Shown piece after piece: positions 1 through 8,969 of a stretch of DNA of 64,000 nt. The number at the start of each line of letters is the position of its first letter. Position 1 is the first letter of the stretch. The notes beneath the pieces were generated by a model. That model was not told where the DNA came from. It did no database searches and saw only the letters and a list, made by a program, of their open reading frames with translations. Location: NCBI RefSeq assembly GCF_002104335.1, contig NZ_CP020867.1, forward strand, positions 1,711,206-1,775,205. The letters are read 5' to 3'. The position numbers were made by a program, and so were the translations under genes. Origin of the DNA: Campylobacter cuniculorum DSM 23162 = LMG 24588 (GTDB lineage Bacteria > Campylobacterota > Campylobacteria > Campylobacterales > Campylobacteraceae).

Positions 1-245
1 TTGTTTTTAAAAGAAAATTAAATTTGTTTAAGCAAGTTTGAATGAGTGCCTTGCTGATTTAACAAGTAAAAGGCTCAATTTTAAGTATCTTTAAACGATT
101 TGAAAATGAAGGCTTAAATTTTTGAGTGCTAAACAGCTATAATAAATAGCAAAATTTTAATGCCAAATGCAAATTTGTGATATTTTATCTTGTGATATTT
201 TTATAAAGTTTAGATAATATTTACTAATGGATTATAATCCTTAGC

Positions 246-251
246 TATAAT
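246..251 (+). promoter_or_regulatory. Candidate -10 box for the HDOD gene
   Basis: TATAAT lies 40 bases upstream of the HDOD start codon. A second TATAAT at 233-238 is an alternative. Campylobacter sigma-70 promoters rely on the -10 box in an AT-rich context, without a clear -35, which fits both. Confidence 0.45.
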
Positions 252-291
252 AAAACATTGACAAAGTTAAACTATAAAAAGGGAATTATTA

Positions 292-1155
292 ATGAGTGTA
301 GATATGAATGAAGCTCTACTTAAAAGTGTTGAGGTCTTACCTCCTTTACCTGATACAGTGAGTAAGCTTAGAAAATACATTGATGAAGCTGGGCTCAATA
401 TAGAAATCGAAAAAATCGCTGAAATCATTTCAGCTGACCCCCTGCTTACAACAAAACTTTTGCAACTTGCAAATTCGCCTTTTTATGGTTTTACAAGCGA
501 GGTTAAGACTATATCTCAAGTCATTACTTTGCTCGGTATTGGCAATATAAAAAATATAGTCTTTGCAGATTCCATTAAGAGTAATTTTAAAATCGATGTT
601 TCGCCTTATGGTTTAGACACTCAAAATTTCTTAAGCTCTTGCAATGAAGAAACAACTTTTATCGCTGATTGGCTTGGAAAAGAGGATAAAAGATTGTCTC
701 ATTTGCTTGTGCCTTGTGTTATGCTTTTAAGGCTTGGGATTATCGTGTTTTCAAATTTTCTCATACAAAATAAAAAAGACAAAGAATTCTTAGACAAACT
801 TCAAAAAGCAAAATTTCATAATATCGCTGTGGTTGAAAACGAATTTTTAGGCGTGGATCATATTTCTTTTTTAGGATTTTTACTCCATCGTTGGGATTTT
901 GATGAACATTTGATTGAAGGCATTTGTTTTGCACACACTCCCCATGCGGCTTCAGATGAAGTGAAAAAAATCTCCTATGCTTTAGCCATTGTTAATCGCA
1001 TTTTCTCACCTTACGATGGTTGTTCTTCTTTCAGTATCCAAGCTGCAATCGCACTCATACACGAAGCAAAAAATTCAGGAGTTCATTTTGATTTAGATAA
1101 TTTCATCTCTAAACTTCCAGAAAAAGCCAAAAAAGCTCTTGCACAAAAGGAATAA
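292..1155 (+). CDS. HDOD domain signalling protein
   Basis: This 287-aa cytosolic protein has an HDOD domain over roughly residues 12-210, seen in LPPLPDTVSKL followed by a helix rich in SADPLLTTKLLQLANSPFYG and the TISQVITLLG segment typical of the family. HDOD proteins are HD-like without full hydrolase metal ligands and usually act as regulatory scaffolds, in Campylobacter linked to motility. The ATG at 292 follows an AAGGGA ribosome site. The neighbours (unknown protein, MFS transporter, acidic protein, moaC) match the C. jejuni Cj0248-Cj0252 order as I remember it. The family is certain; the exact role is not. Confidence 0.88.
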   Translation: MSVDMNEALLKSVEVLPPLPDTVSKLRKYIDEAGLNIEIEKIAEIISADPLLTTKLLQLANSPFYGFTSEVKTISQVITLLGIGNIKNIVFADSIKSNFKIDVSPYGLDTQNFLSSCNEETTFIADWLGKEDKRLSHLLVPCVMLLRLGIIVFSNFLIQNKKDKEFLDKLQKAKFHNIAVVENEFLGVDHISFLGFLLHRWDFDEHLIEGICFAHTPHAASDEVKKISYALAIVNRIFSPYDGCSSFSIQAAIALIHEAKNSGVHFDLDNFISKLPEKAKKALAQKE

Positions 1156-1174
1156 TCAAGCTTAAAAGCTTGAT
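1155..1174 (+). terminator. Weak stem-loop after the HDOD gene
   Basis: A 7-bp inverted repeat (ATCAAGC / GCTTGAT, six-base loop) starts at the HDOD stop codon and ends six bases before the next start codon. Only a short T run follows, so it may be a weak terminator or an attenuating hairpin. Confidence 0.3.
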
Positions 1175-1179
1175 TTGTG

Positions 1180-1656
1180 ATGAAAAGCATTATATTACCG
1201 CCAAATGAATTCTTAGACCATTATGTTTTAAATACAGAATTTCATCAATTTGCAAATATCTCCAAAAACGCCTATAAATTTTGGAAAAAAGCAGAAATAG
1301 GAAGGTATCAAGGCACAAGGATTATTTTTTTACATAAAAATTGCATTTTAGAAAAACACCAAAATGCTTTGAAAAAATGCACAGATTTAAGCGGTTTTGT
1401 TTTAGCAAGTGCCTTTTGCTCTTTTACCACTCTTGCACCTTCTCATTTGGTTGAAAAAAATCATTCTAGCATTTATAAACTTTTAAAACTCAAAGAAATT
1501 TGCGGGATTAAATTTGTGAATTTAAAGGCTTTTTATGATTTTTTAGGACTTGAATACCATAAACACATTTATATAGAAAAATGCCATTTTTTCAGCCCCG
1601 AGCCTTTTGAAAAAAAAATCAAAATCACACAGAGTATGTGTGTGGGGTATTATTGA
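1180..1656 (+). CDS. Conserved Campylobacter protein of unknown function
   Basis: This 158-aa protein shows no signal peptide, no membrane segment and no motif I recognise. It is rich in Phe, His and Lys. I chose ATG 1180 over GTG 1177 because it starts the more natural MKSIILPP N-terminus; neither has a clear ribosome site, so it may be translated by coupling or reinitiation after the HDOD gene, whose stop is 24 bases upstream. Its 3' end overlaps the convergent MFS gene by 32 bases. By position it corresponds to C. jejuni Cj0249. No function is proposed. Confidence 0.65.
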   Translation: MKSIILPPNEFLDHYVLNTEFHQFANISKNAYKFWKKAEIGRYQGTRIIFLHKNCILEKHQNALKKCTDLSGFVLASAFCSFTTLAPSHLVEKNHSSIYKLLKLKEICGIKFVNLKAFYDFLGLEYHKHIYIEKCHFFSPEPFEKKIKITQSMCVGYY

Positions 1657-2932
1657 TTTTTTTAAACAAAAAGGCACAAAAAAGGGTTAAAAATGCTAAA
1701 AATATGATATAAATTCCCAAAGAAAAACGCCAAAAATTATCTAAATTTTGTAAAGCAAGGGTATGCAGTGCTAGGGCAAGTTGCGGAGTGATACCGCCGG
1801 ATATAGCATAAGCGATATTATAAGAAAAAGAAAGCCCCGAAAATTTGATTTTTGCGTCAAAAACTTCATTCATCATTATAGGGCAAAAATTCGTCAGACC
1901 ACCAAAGCAACAAGTCAGCAAATAACATGCCACAACCAAAATAAAATTCGCATTTTGCGTATAAAGAGCACTAAAACAAAACACGCTAGAAATTCCAAAA
2001 CCCACAGCAAAAATCACACAAGATTTAAAAACGCCTATTTTGTCGGCTAATACTCCACTTAAAACACAGCTTAAAGAAACTAAAATAATCGCCAGCATTT
2101 GCAAATAACTTTGCTCTATAGGATTTATACTCAATATCTTTGCTATAAAATTTGGCAGAGTTAAAACCATCACCACCACAAATCCGGTTAAAACCCAAGT
2201 GATGAGCATAGAGATAAAAACACCTTTTTTTGCTGTTTTTAACACCTCTTTCAAAGGAAATTTTTCCAAAGATTCTTCTTGTTTCATTTGCTCAAAAACG
2301 GGAGTTTCGGTTAAAAATCTTCTCAAATAAACCGAGATAATCCCAAAAATTCCACCTAAGAAAAAAGGCACCCTCCATGCCCATTCAAAAAGCTCTTCTT
2401 GAGTATAGATTTGATTGACAATCAAAAACACAACAGAACCAAGCAAAATTCCAGCCACAACCGAAGCTGTAAGCACCCCCAAAGAGGTTCTTCTCTTAGA
2501 AGAAGCAGCGTGTTCATAAACAAACACCCAAGCTCCGGGCAATTCTCCACCTATAGCAACACCTTGAGCGATGCGTATGAGTATTAAAAGCACGATACAA
2601 AAATATCCAAGAGTGTCAAAACCGGGCAAAAAAGCCAAAGCAAAAGTCGGTATAGCCATAAGCAAAATGCTAAGCATAAACATATTTTTGCGTCCGGCTT
2701 TATCGCCAAAATGTGCCATTATGATTCCACCCAAAGGACGTGCTAAATATCCTGCAGCAAAAATTCCATAGGTATTAAACAAACTCCAAAAATCACTTAA
2801 ATTTGCAGGAAAAAAATTCTTAGAAATATAATTTGCAAAAAAGAAAAAAATGATAAAATCATAAAATTCCAAAGTCCCGCCCAAAGACGAAAGAGCTAAG
2901 GTTTTTATATCTTTTTTGTTTAATTCTTTCAA
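1625..2932 (-). CDS. MFS transporter, metabolite:H+ symporter (MHS) type
   Basis: This 435-aa inner-membrane protein has about twelve hydrophobic segments. The MHS/KgtP-type signature is present: GRKNMF after TM2-3 (loop ARPLGG...HFGDKAGR) and RIAQGVAIGGE near TM4. The family moves dicarboxylates, proline-betaine or similar metabolites with protons; the substrate is not readable here. The start is TTG at 2932. The gene is convergent with, and overlaps by 32 bases, the preceding unknown gene, and its start lies 4 bases after the stop of the small acidic gene, so those two are probably co-transcribed. Confidence 0.85.
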   Translation of the reverse strand: MKELNKKDIKTLALSSLGGTLEFYDFIIFFFFANYISKNFFPANLSDFWSLFNTYGIFAAGYLARPLGGIIMAHFGDKAGRKNMFMLSILLMAIPTFALAFLPGFDTLGYFCIVLLILIRIAQGVAIGGELPGAWVFVYEHAASSKRRTSLGVLTASVVAGILLGSVVFLIVNQIYTQEELFEWAWRVPFFLGGIFGIISVYLRRFLTETPVFEQMKQEESLEKFPLKEVLKTAKKGVFISMLITWVLTGFVVVMVLTLPNFIAKILSINPIEQSYLQMLAIILVSLSCVLSGVLADKIGVFKSCVIFAVGFGISSVFCFSALYTQNANFILVVACYLLTCCFGGLTNFCPIMMNEVFDAKIKFSGLSFSYNIAYAISGGITPQLALALHTLALQNLDNFWRFSLGIYIIFLAFLTLFCAFLFKKINNTPHTYSV

Positions 2933-2935
2933 TTT

Positions 2936-3094
2936 TTACTCCATTTCATAGTATTCATCATCATCCTCATCATCTTCATAATCATAATCGTCCTCGTCAT
3001 AATTATATTTTCTGTGCGTTTTATGAGAAGCGTATGAATCCTCTTCATCGTAAAAATCATCGTCTAAGTCTTTATCCAAATCTTTATCGTCCAT
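2936..3094 (-). CDS. Small highly acidic protein (52 aa)
   Basis: This short gene encodes 52 residues, mostly Asp, Glu and Tyr, with one basic patch (SHKTHRKYNYD) in the middle. ATG 3094 is preceded by AAGGAAA, a good ribosome site, and the stop lies just before the MFS start. The same place in C. jejuni holds a small acidic protein (Cj0251c, from memory). No domain is recognisable. The composition suggests a disordered polyanion, perhaps a binding partner for a basic protein or metal; that is a guess. Confidence 0.7.
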   Translation of the reverse strand: MDDKDLDKDLDDDFYDEEDSYASHKTHRKYNYDEDDYDYEDDEDDDEYYEME

Positions 3095-3152
3095 AAAATT
3101 TCCTTTTTAAAAATTCTAAAGCTTATTTTAGCTTAAATTTGATTGATTTTGA

Positions 3153-3158
3153 TATAAT
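3153..3158 (+). promoter_or_regulatory. Candidate -10 box for moaC
   Basis: TATAAT preceded by TTTTGA, 26 bases upstream of the moaC start. It lies in the divergent gap between moaC and the acidic-protein gene. Confidence 0.5.
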
Positions 3159-3184
3159 TTTAAGAATTTTTTTAAAGGTTGTAA

Positions 3185-3658
3185 ATGAATTTGACTCATT
3201 TAGATGAAAAGAATCGTCCTAAAATGGTCGATGTGAGCGAAAAAAACATAACACAAAGGATAGCTGTAGCTAGCGGAGTGATTTTTATGAATGAAGAGGC
3301 TTTTAAAGCGATTAAACAAAACACTGCTAAAAAAGGTCCTGTTTTGCAAACAGCTGTTGTTGCTGCGATTATGGGAGCGAAAAAAACAAGTGAGCTTATC
3401 CCTATGTGCCACCCCTTAATGCTTTCTAAAATTGATGCAAACATTACAGAAATCGAAAAAGATTGTGCCTTTAAACTCATCATTAGCGTTAAATGCGAGG
3501 GTAAAACCGGCGTAGAAATGGAGGCTTTAACAGGTGTAAGCATAGGACTTTTAACCATTTATGATATGGTTAAAGCCATCGATAAAACGATGAAAATCAG
3601 TGAAATCGTCTTGGAGAGCAAAGAAGGAGGCAAAAGTGGTCAATATCTGCGAACTTAA
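3185..3658 (+). CDS. moaC: Cyclic pyranopterin monophosphate synthase MoaC
   Basis: MoaC acts with MoaA in the first step of molybdenum cofactor synthesis, turning the 3',8-cyclo-GTP intermediate into cyclic pyranopterin monophosphate in the cytosol. The 157-aa length is normal. The family signatures are present: PMCHPL at residues 73-78, [12 protein letters not shown] at 108-119 with the conserved acidic residues, and YDMVK near 126-130. It is followed directly by a DUF493 gene whose GTG start lies inside the moaC end, so the two are coupled. Confidence 0.96.
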   Translation: MNLTHLDEKNRPKMVDVSEKNITQRIAVASGVIFMNEEAFKAIKQNTAKKGPVLQTAVVAAIMGAKKTSELIPMCHPLMLSKIDANITEIEKDCAFKLIISVKCEGKTGVEMEALTGVSIGLLTIYDMVKAIDKTMKISEIVLESKEGGKSGQYLRT

Positions 3659-3899
3659 GCAAGAACCCCTTATCAATTACCCGACATTTTGGGATTTTAA
3701 GGTGATTTTTGAGGCACACACTCACGCAGAAACAATTTTTAAGAGTGTGTTAGGACAAAGAGAATTTAAATTCAAAGCCTCGCACAAAAGCAAAAATGGC
3801 ACTTATCAAAGCTATTTGCTCTCTGTATTTGTTGATAGCAAAAAAGACAGACTTGAGCTTTTTGAAAAACTCAAACTCAAAGCTAAATTTGTTTTATAA
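3636..3899 (+). CDS. DUF493 family protein
   Basis: This 87-aa protein matches the DUF493 (YbeD-like) pattern: [11 protein letters not shown], then a helix and the [16 protein letters not shown] strand region, an ACT-like small fold. I place the start at GTG 3636 because AAGGAGG sits 5 bases upstream and the domain begins right after it; the longer frame from 3600 lies wholly inside moaC. It overlaps moaC by 23 bases. DUF493 function is not established; a regulatory role is often assumed. Confidence 0.8.
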   Translation: MVNICELKQEPLINYPTFWDFKVIFEAHTHAETIFKSVLGQREFKFKASHKSKNGTYQSYLLSVFVDSKKDRLELFEKLKLKAKFVL

Positions 3900-3909
3900 A
3901 GGAAAAATT

Positions 3910-5040
3910 ATGAAAAACACTTTACTCATTTTTGAAAATTCACTTTTAAATTTAGAAAATCCTAAAGAAATTCTTGAAGATTTAAGTTTCAATCTTGCTT
4001 ACAAGCAAGTGAGTGCAAATCCTCGCAATGTTGAAAAAATTTTAAATGAACTTTTGAGTGAATTTTTAGCGATTTTAAAAAAACTTGATTTATTCGATGA
4101 TGAAAATGCGACTAAAGTGATTAAAGCTTTGATTAAGGCAAGTATCAAAGATGCTCAAAATTCACTTTTTGCTCTCATCGATGAAGCAGAGCTTTTAAGC
4201 ACTCAAATTCAAAATCAAAAAAATCTCATCAAAAGTCAAACGAACAATCATTTCTTAGAATTTGAAAAAATCTTACTTGAGCTTGGCTATAAAGACCAGT
4301 TCCAAAACCCTTTAGATGATGCGATTTTATTTGACATTGAAATGTTAGGAATTTTAAAAGAAACCGCTGAAAGTGCGTTTTTAACGACACTTGAAAAGGG
4401 TTTGGACATAGAGCTTACAAGCAATGAAATTGCTAAAAATTTGGTTTATAATGCCATTTGTGAAGCGGATTTTGAAAAAGAAAGAATTCTTAAAATTTCA
4501 AGTATGGTCTTAACCTCTGCTTTTGAGATTGCTAATGAAAGCATTGCTTATGCGAAAGACCTTTGCTTAGGGGCGATAAAAGGCACACAAGAAGGAATTT
4601 CAACGGCTATAGAAAAATTTAAAGCCACTTTAACTTATGCAAATTTTGAAGAGGATATAAGCCTTAAAAGCAAAGAACTTATCGGCATAGAAGATGATTT
4701 TATCTCACTTTTAAAAGAAGAACTTAAAAAGCAAAACAATCCTTCTAAAGATATAGTGCAGCATTTGTTAGAAAATGAACTCGATAGCTTTTTTGCAAAA
4801 TTTAAAAGATTTGTCAGTGAAAGCAGAGAACAACTCTTACTCACTCTCAATGAGCTTAAGAAAAACCCTAAAATCAATGATTTTAACGAACTCACACACA
4901 AAAAACTTCAGCATTTTAAACAAGAAATGCTTGAATTTGAAAAAAATGCTGGAGAGAAATATAAAGAATTTAATTCTCAAAAAGCAAAAAATTTAGGAAT
5001 CAGACTTTGGGAAAGGGCTAAAAATTTTATTAAAAAATAA
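3910..5040 (+). CDS. Unknown helical protein
   Basis: This 376-aa protein is predicted mostly alpha-helical, rich in Leu, Glu and Lys, with heptad-like stretches suggesting coiled coil. There is no signal peptide or membrane segment, and I recognise no domain. ATG 3910 follows AAAGGAAAA, 10 bases after the DUF493 stop; the frame is open further upstream but that part overlaps the DUF493 gene. The same position in C. jejuni (Cj0254, from memory) is also a hypothetical protein. Confidence 0.7.
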   Translation: MKNTLLIFENSLLNLENPKEILEDLSFNLAYKQVSANPRNVEKILNELLSEFLAILKKLDLFDDENATKVIKALIKASIKDAQNSLFALIDEAELLSTQIQNQKNLIKSQTNNHFLEFEKILLELGYKDQFQNPLDDAILFDIEMLGILKETAESAFLTTLEKGLDIELTSNEIAKNLVYNAICEADFEKERILKISSMVLTSAFEIANESIAYAKDLCLGAIKGTQEGISTAIEKFKATLTYANFEEDISLKSKELIGIEDDFISLLKEELKKQNNPSKDIVQHLLENELDSFFAKFKRFVSESREQLLLTLNELKKNPKINDFNELTHKKLQHFKQEMLEFEKNAGEKYKEFNSQKAKNLGIRLWERAKNFIKK

Positions 5041-5209
5041 AATTTAAAAGAGTAAAATTTCATTAAAAATAAATTTTTATATTTCAAAGATAAAAATAAA
5101 AATTTAATAAAAAATAAATAAAACAAAACACGGACTTTTACTCTATTTTATCGCACTTAATGGGCTTTTAGGACAAAAACTAACTCAAATTAGTTTAAGT
5201 TTATTTTTG

Positions 5210-5215
5210 TATAAT
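5210..5215 (+). promoter_or_regulatory. Candidate -10 box for the chemoreceptor
   Basis: TATAAT preceded by TTTTTG, a good Campylobacter-type promoter, 72 bases upstream of the chemoreceptor ATG. Transcription would start close to or within the T14 run that follows. Confidence 0.55.
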
Positions 5216-5217
5216 CG

Positions 5218-5231
5218 TTTTTTTTTTTTTT
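5218..5231 (+). repeat. T14 homopolymer in the chemoreceptor leader
   Basis: Fourteen T in a row immediately after the -10 box. Runs of this length slip easily during replication, so the leader length or promoter output could vary between cells. Confidence 0.8.
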
Positions 5232-5287
5232 GGTAAATTTAAAAATAAACCAAAAATACCAAATCTTCATAAAAAAAGGAAAAAGCT

Positions 5288-7357
5288 ATGTTTAAATTTT
5301 TTAGCAATCTCTCGATAGGGACCAAAATCACTTCTTTGGTTTTAGTCGTTTTAGCCTTATCTCTTGTGGTTTTAGTTACGATTTCAACCTCTGTGTTTAA
5401 GAAGTCCTATCTTCAACAAACCGAAATTCTTTTAGCAGAGACTTCTTTAAGAAATATCTCTCAAGTCAAAGCCGCCTATGATGAGGTGTCTACATTAGCA
5501 GAATCGATTAAACAAAATATAAATTTAAACGATAGCTATGATGATATTAATTCACTCATAAGAGAAAATATGGATATAACAAAATATTCAGAATATATGT
5601 TTTTGCTCAGCGACAAACCTTTTATCAATGAGCCTTCAACAGCCCGAACTCCGAGTGGAAAACATTTGATTTTAGTCCATGATAACGATACGCTCAACAA
5701 AGGCGGTCTTACCAATCTCCCTGCAACAGATATGTTTAATGATTTTAATGTTATAGTTGAAACCAAAAAGAACAAAAAAGATACCATAGGCTATCCAAGA
5801 ATCATCAAAATAGGCGATAAAGAAGTTTTTGCTTTATTTGTTGGATTTCCAATCCTTGACGCAAATCAAAATGTAGAAGCGATTTTAGGAGTTTTAGTTG
5901 ATATAAAACTCATGTCAGCCTCTATGACGAGTAAAGCTTCAGTATTTGGCGAGGGTGTAACGGAATCTGTCTTTTCAGCTGATGGCACTTTTTTACTGCA
6001 CTCAACTCCTTCTTTAATCACAAAAAATGTCAAAGACCTTGGGGCAGAGATTGATAATTCTATCAAAGCTTTAATCGCACAAAACAAACAAACCGCTTTT
6101 GACTTTGATTATGTAGCAAGCAATGGGCAAAAAAGCATTTTAGCTTTAACCCGATTAGAAATAGCTCCGGGCAATATCTGGTATAGTGTTATGGGAATTC
6201 CTGTAAGTTTTATTGACGACATTTTAAACCGAATTTATTATATATCTTTTGCTTTGAGTGTGGGTTTGTTTATTGTTTTAACCCTTTTAATCCTCTTTAT
6301 CTCTAAAAAATTTATAGGAGCAAGACTCAATAACCTTTTAAAATTCTTAGGTCAAGCCTTTGATTTTATCAATCACAAAACCAAAACAATAGAACTCCTC
6401 CCTGTGCAATACAACGACGAACTCGGTCAAATGGCAACAGCCATCAATGAAAACATTCGTCAAACCAAACTAGGTTTTGAACAAGACAATTCTGCTGTAA
6501 AAGAATCTGTAGAGACAGTGAGCATTGTCGAATCAGGAAATCTCACAGCAAGAATCACAGCCAATCCAAGAAATCCTCAACTCGTAGAACTTAAAAATGT
6601 GCTCAATCGTCTCTTAGATGCTCTACAAAGTCGAGTGGGAAGTGATATGAATATCATCCACGATATTTTTGAAGAATACAAACACTTAGACTTTAGAAAT
6701 AAAATAGAAAATGCCACAGGAAATGTTGAGGTGACAACCAATGCCTTAGGAGAAGAAATCATTAAAATGCTCAGACAAAGTTCAGAATTTGCTAATGCCT
6801 TAGCAGGAGAAAGCACTAAACTCCAAACAGCAGTCCAATCTCTCACCTCCAGCTCTAATTCCCAAGCAGCTTCTTTAGAAGAAACCGCTGCAGCCTTAGA
6901 GCAAATCACTTCTTCTATGCAAAATGTCTCTCAAAAGACTAGTGATGTTATCACTCAAAGTGAAGACATTAAAAATGTTACAGGCATTATAGGAGATATA
7001 GCTGACCAAATCAATCTCCTCGCTCTTAATGCTGCCATTGAAGCAGCACGTGCAGGAGAACATGGACGCGGCTTTGCTGTTGTGGCTGATGAGGTAAGAA
7101 AACTTGCTGAAAGGACTCAAAAGTCTTTGAGTGAGATAGAAGCCAATACAAATTTACTTGTGCAATCCATCAATGATATGGCTGAAAGCATTAAAGAACA
7201 AACTCAAGGCATCACTCAAATCAATGAGAGTGTTTCACAGATTGACCAAAGCACAAAAGACAATGTTGAAATCGCTAATGAATCTTCTATCATTGCTAAT
7301 TCTGTTAGCACTATAGCAAACAATATCCTTGAAGATGTGAATAAAAAGAAATTCTAA
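5288..7357 (+). CDS. Methyl-accepting chemotaxis receptor (Tlp type)
   Basis: This 689-aa receptor has a TM helix at about residues 13-35, a large periplasmic sensor (about 36-310) with dCACHE features, a second TM near 312-335, a HAMP-like linker, and a cytoplasmic signalling domain. The conserved hairpin tip ([20 protein letters not shown]) lies near residue 575-595. It would sense a small ligand and signal to CheA through CheW/CheV. The cytoplasmic half looks like the shared tail of the Campylobacter group A Tlp receptors. RBS AAAGGAAAA precedes ATG 5288. It is a single gene ended by a stem-loop; the ligand cannot be read. Confidence 0.93.
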   Translation: MFKFFSNLSIGTKITSLVLVVLALSLVVLVTISTSVFKKSYLQQTEILLAETSLRNISQVKAAYDEVSTLAESIKQNINLNDSYDDINSLIRENMDITKYSEYMFLLSDKPFINEPSTARTPSGKHLILVHDNDTLNKGGLTNLPATDMFNDFNVIVETKKNKKDTIGYPRIIKIGDKEVFALFVGFPILDANQNVEAILGVLVDIKLMSASMTSKASVFGEGVTESVFSADGTFLLHSTPSLITKNVKDLGAEIDNSIKALIAQNKQTAFDFDYVASNGQKSILALTRLEIAPGNIWYSVMGIPVSFIDDILNRIYYISFALSVGLFIVLTLLILFISKKFIGARLNNLLKFLGQAFDFINHKTKTIELLPVQYNDELGQMATAINENIRQTKLGFEQDNSAVKESVETVSIVESGNLTARITANPRNPQLVELKNVLNRLLDALQSRVGSDMNIIHDIFEEYKHLDFRNKIENATGNVEVTTNALGEEIIKMLRQSSEFANALAGESTKLQTAVQSLTSSSNSQAASLEETAAALEQITSSMQNVSQKTSDVITQSEDIKNVTGIIGDIADQINLLALNAAIEAARAGEHGRGFAVVADEVRKLAERTQKSLSEIEANTNLLVQSINDMAESIKEQTQGITQINESVSQIDQSTKDNVEIANESSIIANSVSTIANNILEDVNKKKF

Positions 7358-7360
7358 TAC

Positions 7361-7385
7361 AAACCCTAGAAGCTTTCTAGGGTTT
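7361..7385 (+). terminator. Stem-loop after the chemoreceptor
   Basis: A perfect 10-bp inverted repeat (AAACCCTAGA / TCTAGGGTTT) with a five-base loop, four bases after the stop codon. The arm ends in TTT followed by ATTAT, so it should act as an intrinsic terminator. Confidence 0.7.
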
Positions 7386-7757
7386 ATTATAGACCTTATT
7401 TGTATTTGCAAATTTATCAATAAACTTAATATGAAATTGAAACAAATTTAAGATTAAAAACAATATTTATTCAGCATTTATTTTTTGAGTAAAATTTATA
7501 TTAAGGTATTTTTGTATAATCAAAATGTTTTAAAATTACAGAAGCTGTTTTTCTAAAAGCTCCTATGTGGTGCGTTTAGAGATATAAAAAGCCTTTGATA
7601 GAGATTTGACATTAAAAAAGATTTTAAGAATTTTCAAAGCAAGATTAAAAGAAACTAAACGACAAATATATAAGCTTAGCAAAAGATTTAAACAGATTCT
7701 TTCAAAAGGATAAATCTTCTAAAAAGAATAAATTTTTATTCATTATAGAAATTTTGT
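7386..7757. other. Non-coding gap before mutY
   Basis: About 370 bases without a credible gene. A stretch near 7610-7710 reads as a short Lys-rich peptide in more than one frame, interrupted by stops; it could be gene debris but matches nothing I know. Confidence 0.5.
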
Positions 7758-7763
7758 TATACT
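7758..7763 (+). promoter_or_regulatory. Candidate -10 box for mutY, possibly leaderless
   Basis: TATACT preceded by TTTTGT ends only seven bases before the mutY ATG at 7771. A start site at the usual spacing would fall on or next to the A of the ATG, and no ribosome site is visible. Confidence 0.45.
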
Positions 7764-7770
7764 CTAAACT

Positions 7771-8787
7771 ATGCAAACACTTAAACATATGCAAGATGAA
7801 TTAATATTTTGGTATGAAAAGAATGGACGCAAAGAACTTCCTTGGCGTAATTTGGGCGGTGAATTTTGTGATGAGAGATTAAGAAATATCAATCGTGCCT
7901 ATGGGGTGTATATCAGTGAAATCATGCTTCAGCAAACTTTGGTGAAGGTTGTTTGTGAGAAATATTATTTCCCTTTTTTGGAAAAATTTCCGACACTTGA
8001 GAGTCTGGCTTTAGCACAGGAGGATGAGCTTTTAAAGGCTTGGCAGGGTTTGGGGTATTATACTCGTGCGAGGAATTTAAAAAAGGCAGCTCAAACTTGC
8101 TTGAGAGAATTTGGCGGAGTTTTACCTAAAACAATACAAGATTTGCAGAAATTAAGCGGAGTGGGAGCCTATACGGCTGGAGCCATTGCTTGTTTTGGTT
8201 ATGATGAAAAGGTGAGTTTTGTTGATGGAAATATACGTCGGGTGCTCTCGCGTCTTTTTGCCCTTAAAAATCCTAAACCAAAAGAGCTTGAATTTCAAGC
8301 TCAACGCTTTTTAAATCACAGCGATGCTTATACGCACAATCAAGCCTTGATTGACTTAGGAGCCTTGCTCTGTCTGCCTAAAAATCCTAAATGCTCTCTT
8401 TGTCCCTTGCGTGAGTTTTGCCAAGCAAGATTGACGCCTCATTTTTATCCTCAAAGCAAAAAGCTTGAGTATGAGCATTTAAATCTCAATCTTATTTTTC
8501 TTCAAAATCAAAACAAATTTGCCCTTAAAAAGAGTCAAGAAAAACTTTATTATGGGCTTTATAATTTTATCTTTTTTGAGGATGAAGAATGCAAGGATTT
8601 AAAATTTTTAGGAGAATTCAAGCACAGCTATACTAAATATAAAATTCGTGTTAAAATTTATCATAAAAATATTTCAATACAAGATGCTGTATGTGAGTTT
8701 AAAACTTATGAATTTAAAACCCTTGAAGAGTTAAAAAATCTAGCCCTTTCAAGCCTTTCTTTAAAGGCTTTGAAATTTTTAGTTTAA
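7771..8787 (+). CDS. mutY: A/G-specific adenine glycosylase MutY
   Basis: MutY removes adenine mispaired with 8-oxoguanine in base excision repair. The 338-aa protein has the catalytic Glu50 in YISEIMLQQT, the helix-hairpin-helix LSGVGAYTAGAI, the catalytic Asp in VDGNIRRVLSR, and the 4Fe-4S ligands C-x6-C-x2-C-x5-C around residues 206-222. The C-terminal part is the shorter NUDIX-like 8-oxoG recognition domain. The last codons lie in a 59-bp sequence repeated 4.3 kb downstream at the kgtP-like gene, where the native neighbour should be. Confidence 0.96.
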   Translation: MQTLKHMQDELIFWYEKNGRKELPWRNLGGEFCDERLRNINRAYGVYISEIMLQQTLVKVVCEKYYFPFLEKFPTLESLALAQEDELLKAWQGLGYYTRARNLKKAAQTCLREFGGVLPKTIQDLQKLSGVGAYTAGAIACFGYDEKVSFVDGNIRRVLSRLFALKNPKPKELEFQAQRFLNHSDAYTHNQALIDLGALLCLPKNPKCSLCPLREFCQARLTPHFYPQSKKLEYEHLNLNLIFLQNQNKFALKKSQEKLYYGLYNFIFFEDEECKDLKFLGEFKHSYTKYKIRVKIYHKNISIQDAVCEFKTYEFKTLEELKNLALSSLSLKALKFLV

Positions 8788-8802
8788 TTGCGATGTTTTA
8801 GG
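8744..8802 (+). repeat. Left copy of the direct repeat bounding the insertion
   Basis: This 59-bp sequence (end of mutY plus the following bases) recurs at 13063-13120 with one base missing. It includes the mutY 3' codons and, on the other strand, the last codons of the kgtP-like gene (reading LPKTSQLN and stop). It is therefore a copy of the ancestral convergent mutY/kgtP junction. Confidence 0.9.
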
Positions 8803-8920
8803 ATAATTGTGAAAAAATAAAAGGTGCTATCGTAAATGTCAAGAGAATAATGCTTATTGGAATTTTGTTTGCTCTTTCTTGTTTGATATTGATACCAACT
8901 CTAAGCATATTTACAATTTG
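8803..8920 (-). pseudogene. Fragment of an HXXEE-type membrane protein gene
   Basis: About 118 bases align closely with the middle of the intact HXXEE gene (roughly 12719-12840). On the minus strand it reads NMLRVGINIKQERANKIP and a following hydrophobic part, against NMLGVDINIEQERASRIP in the intact copy. Both ends of the gene are missing, and an extra A in an A run shifts the frame near the repeat end. It starts immediately after the left direct repeat. Confidence 0.75.
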
Positions 8921-8930
8921 TTTTTTTTGA

Positions 8931-8936
8931 TATAAT
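8931..8936 (+). promoter_or_regulatory. Candidate -10 box for the DXS-like gene
   Basis: TATAAT preceded by a T8 run and GA, 33 bases upstream of ATG 8970. This is a strong Campylobacter-like promoter inside the acquired segment. Confidence 0.5.
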
Positions 8937-8969
8937 AACACTGCAAAAAAGTAAAAAAGAAGGATGGCT

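Noticed and set aside
3796-3909. Longer N-terminus for the helical protein at 3910-5040
   Set aside because: The extension overlaps the DUF493 gene in another frame; ATG 3910 has a ribosome site just upstream.
7610-7710. Lys-rich peptide fragments before mutY
   Set aside because: Short, interrupted by stops in each frame, no recognisable family; left as an unassigned gap.
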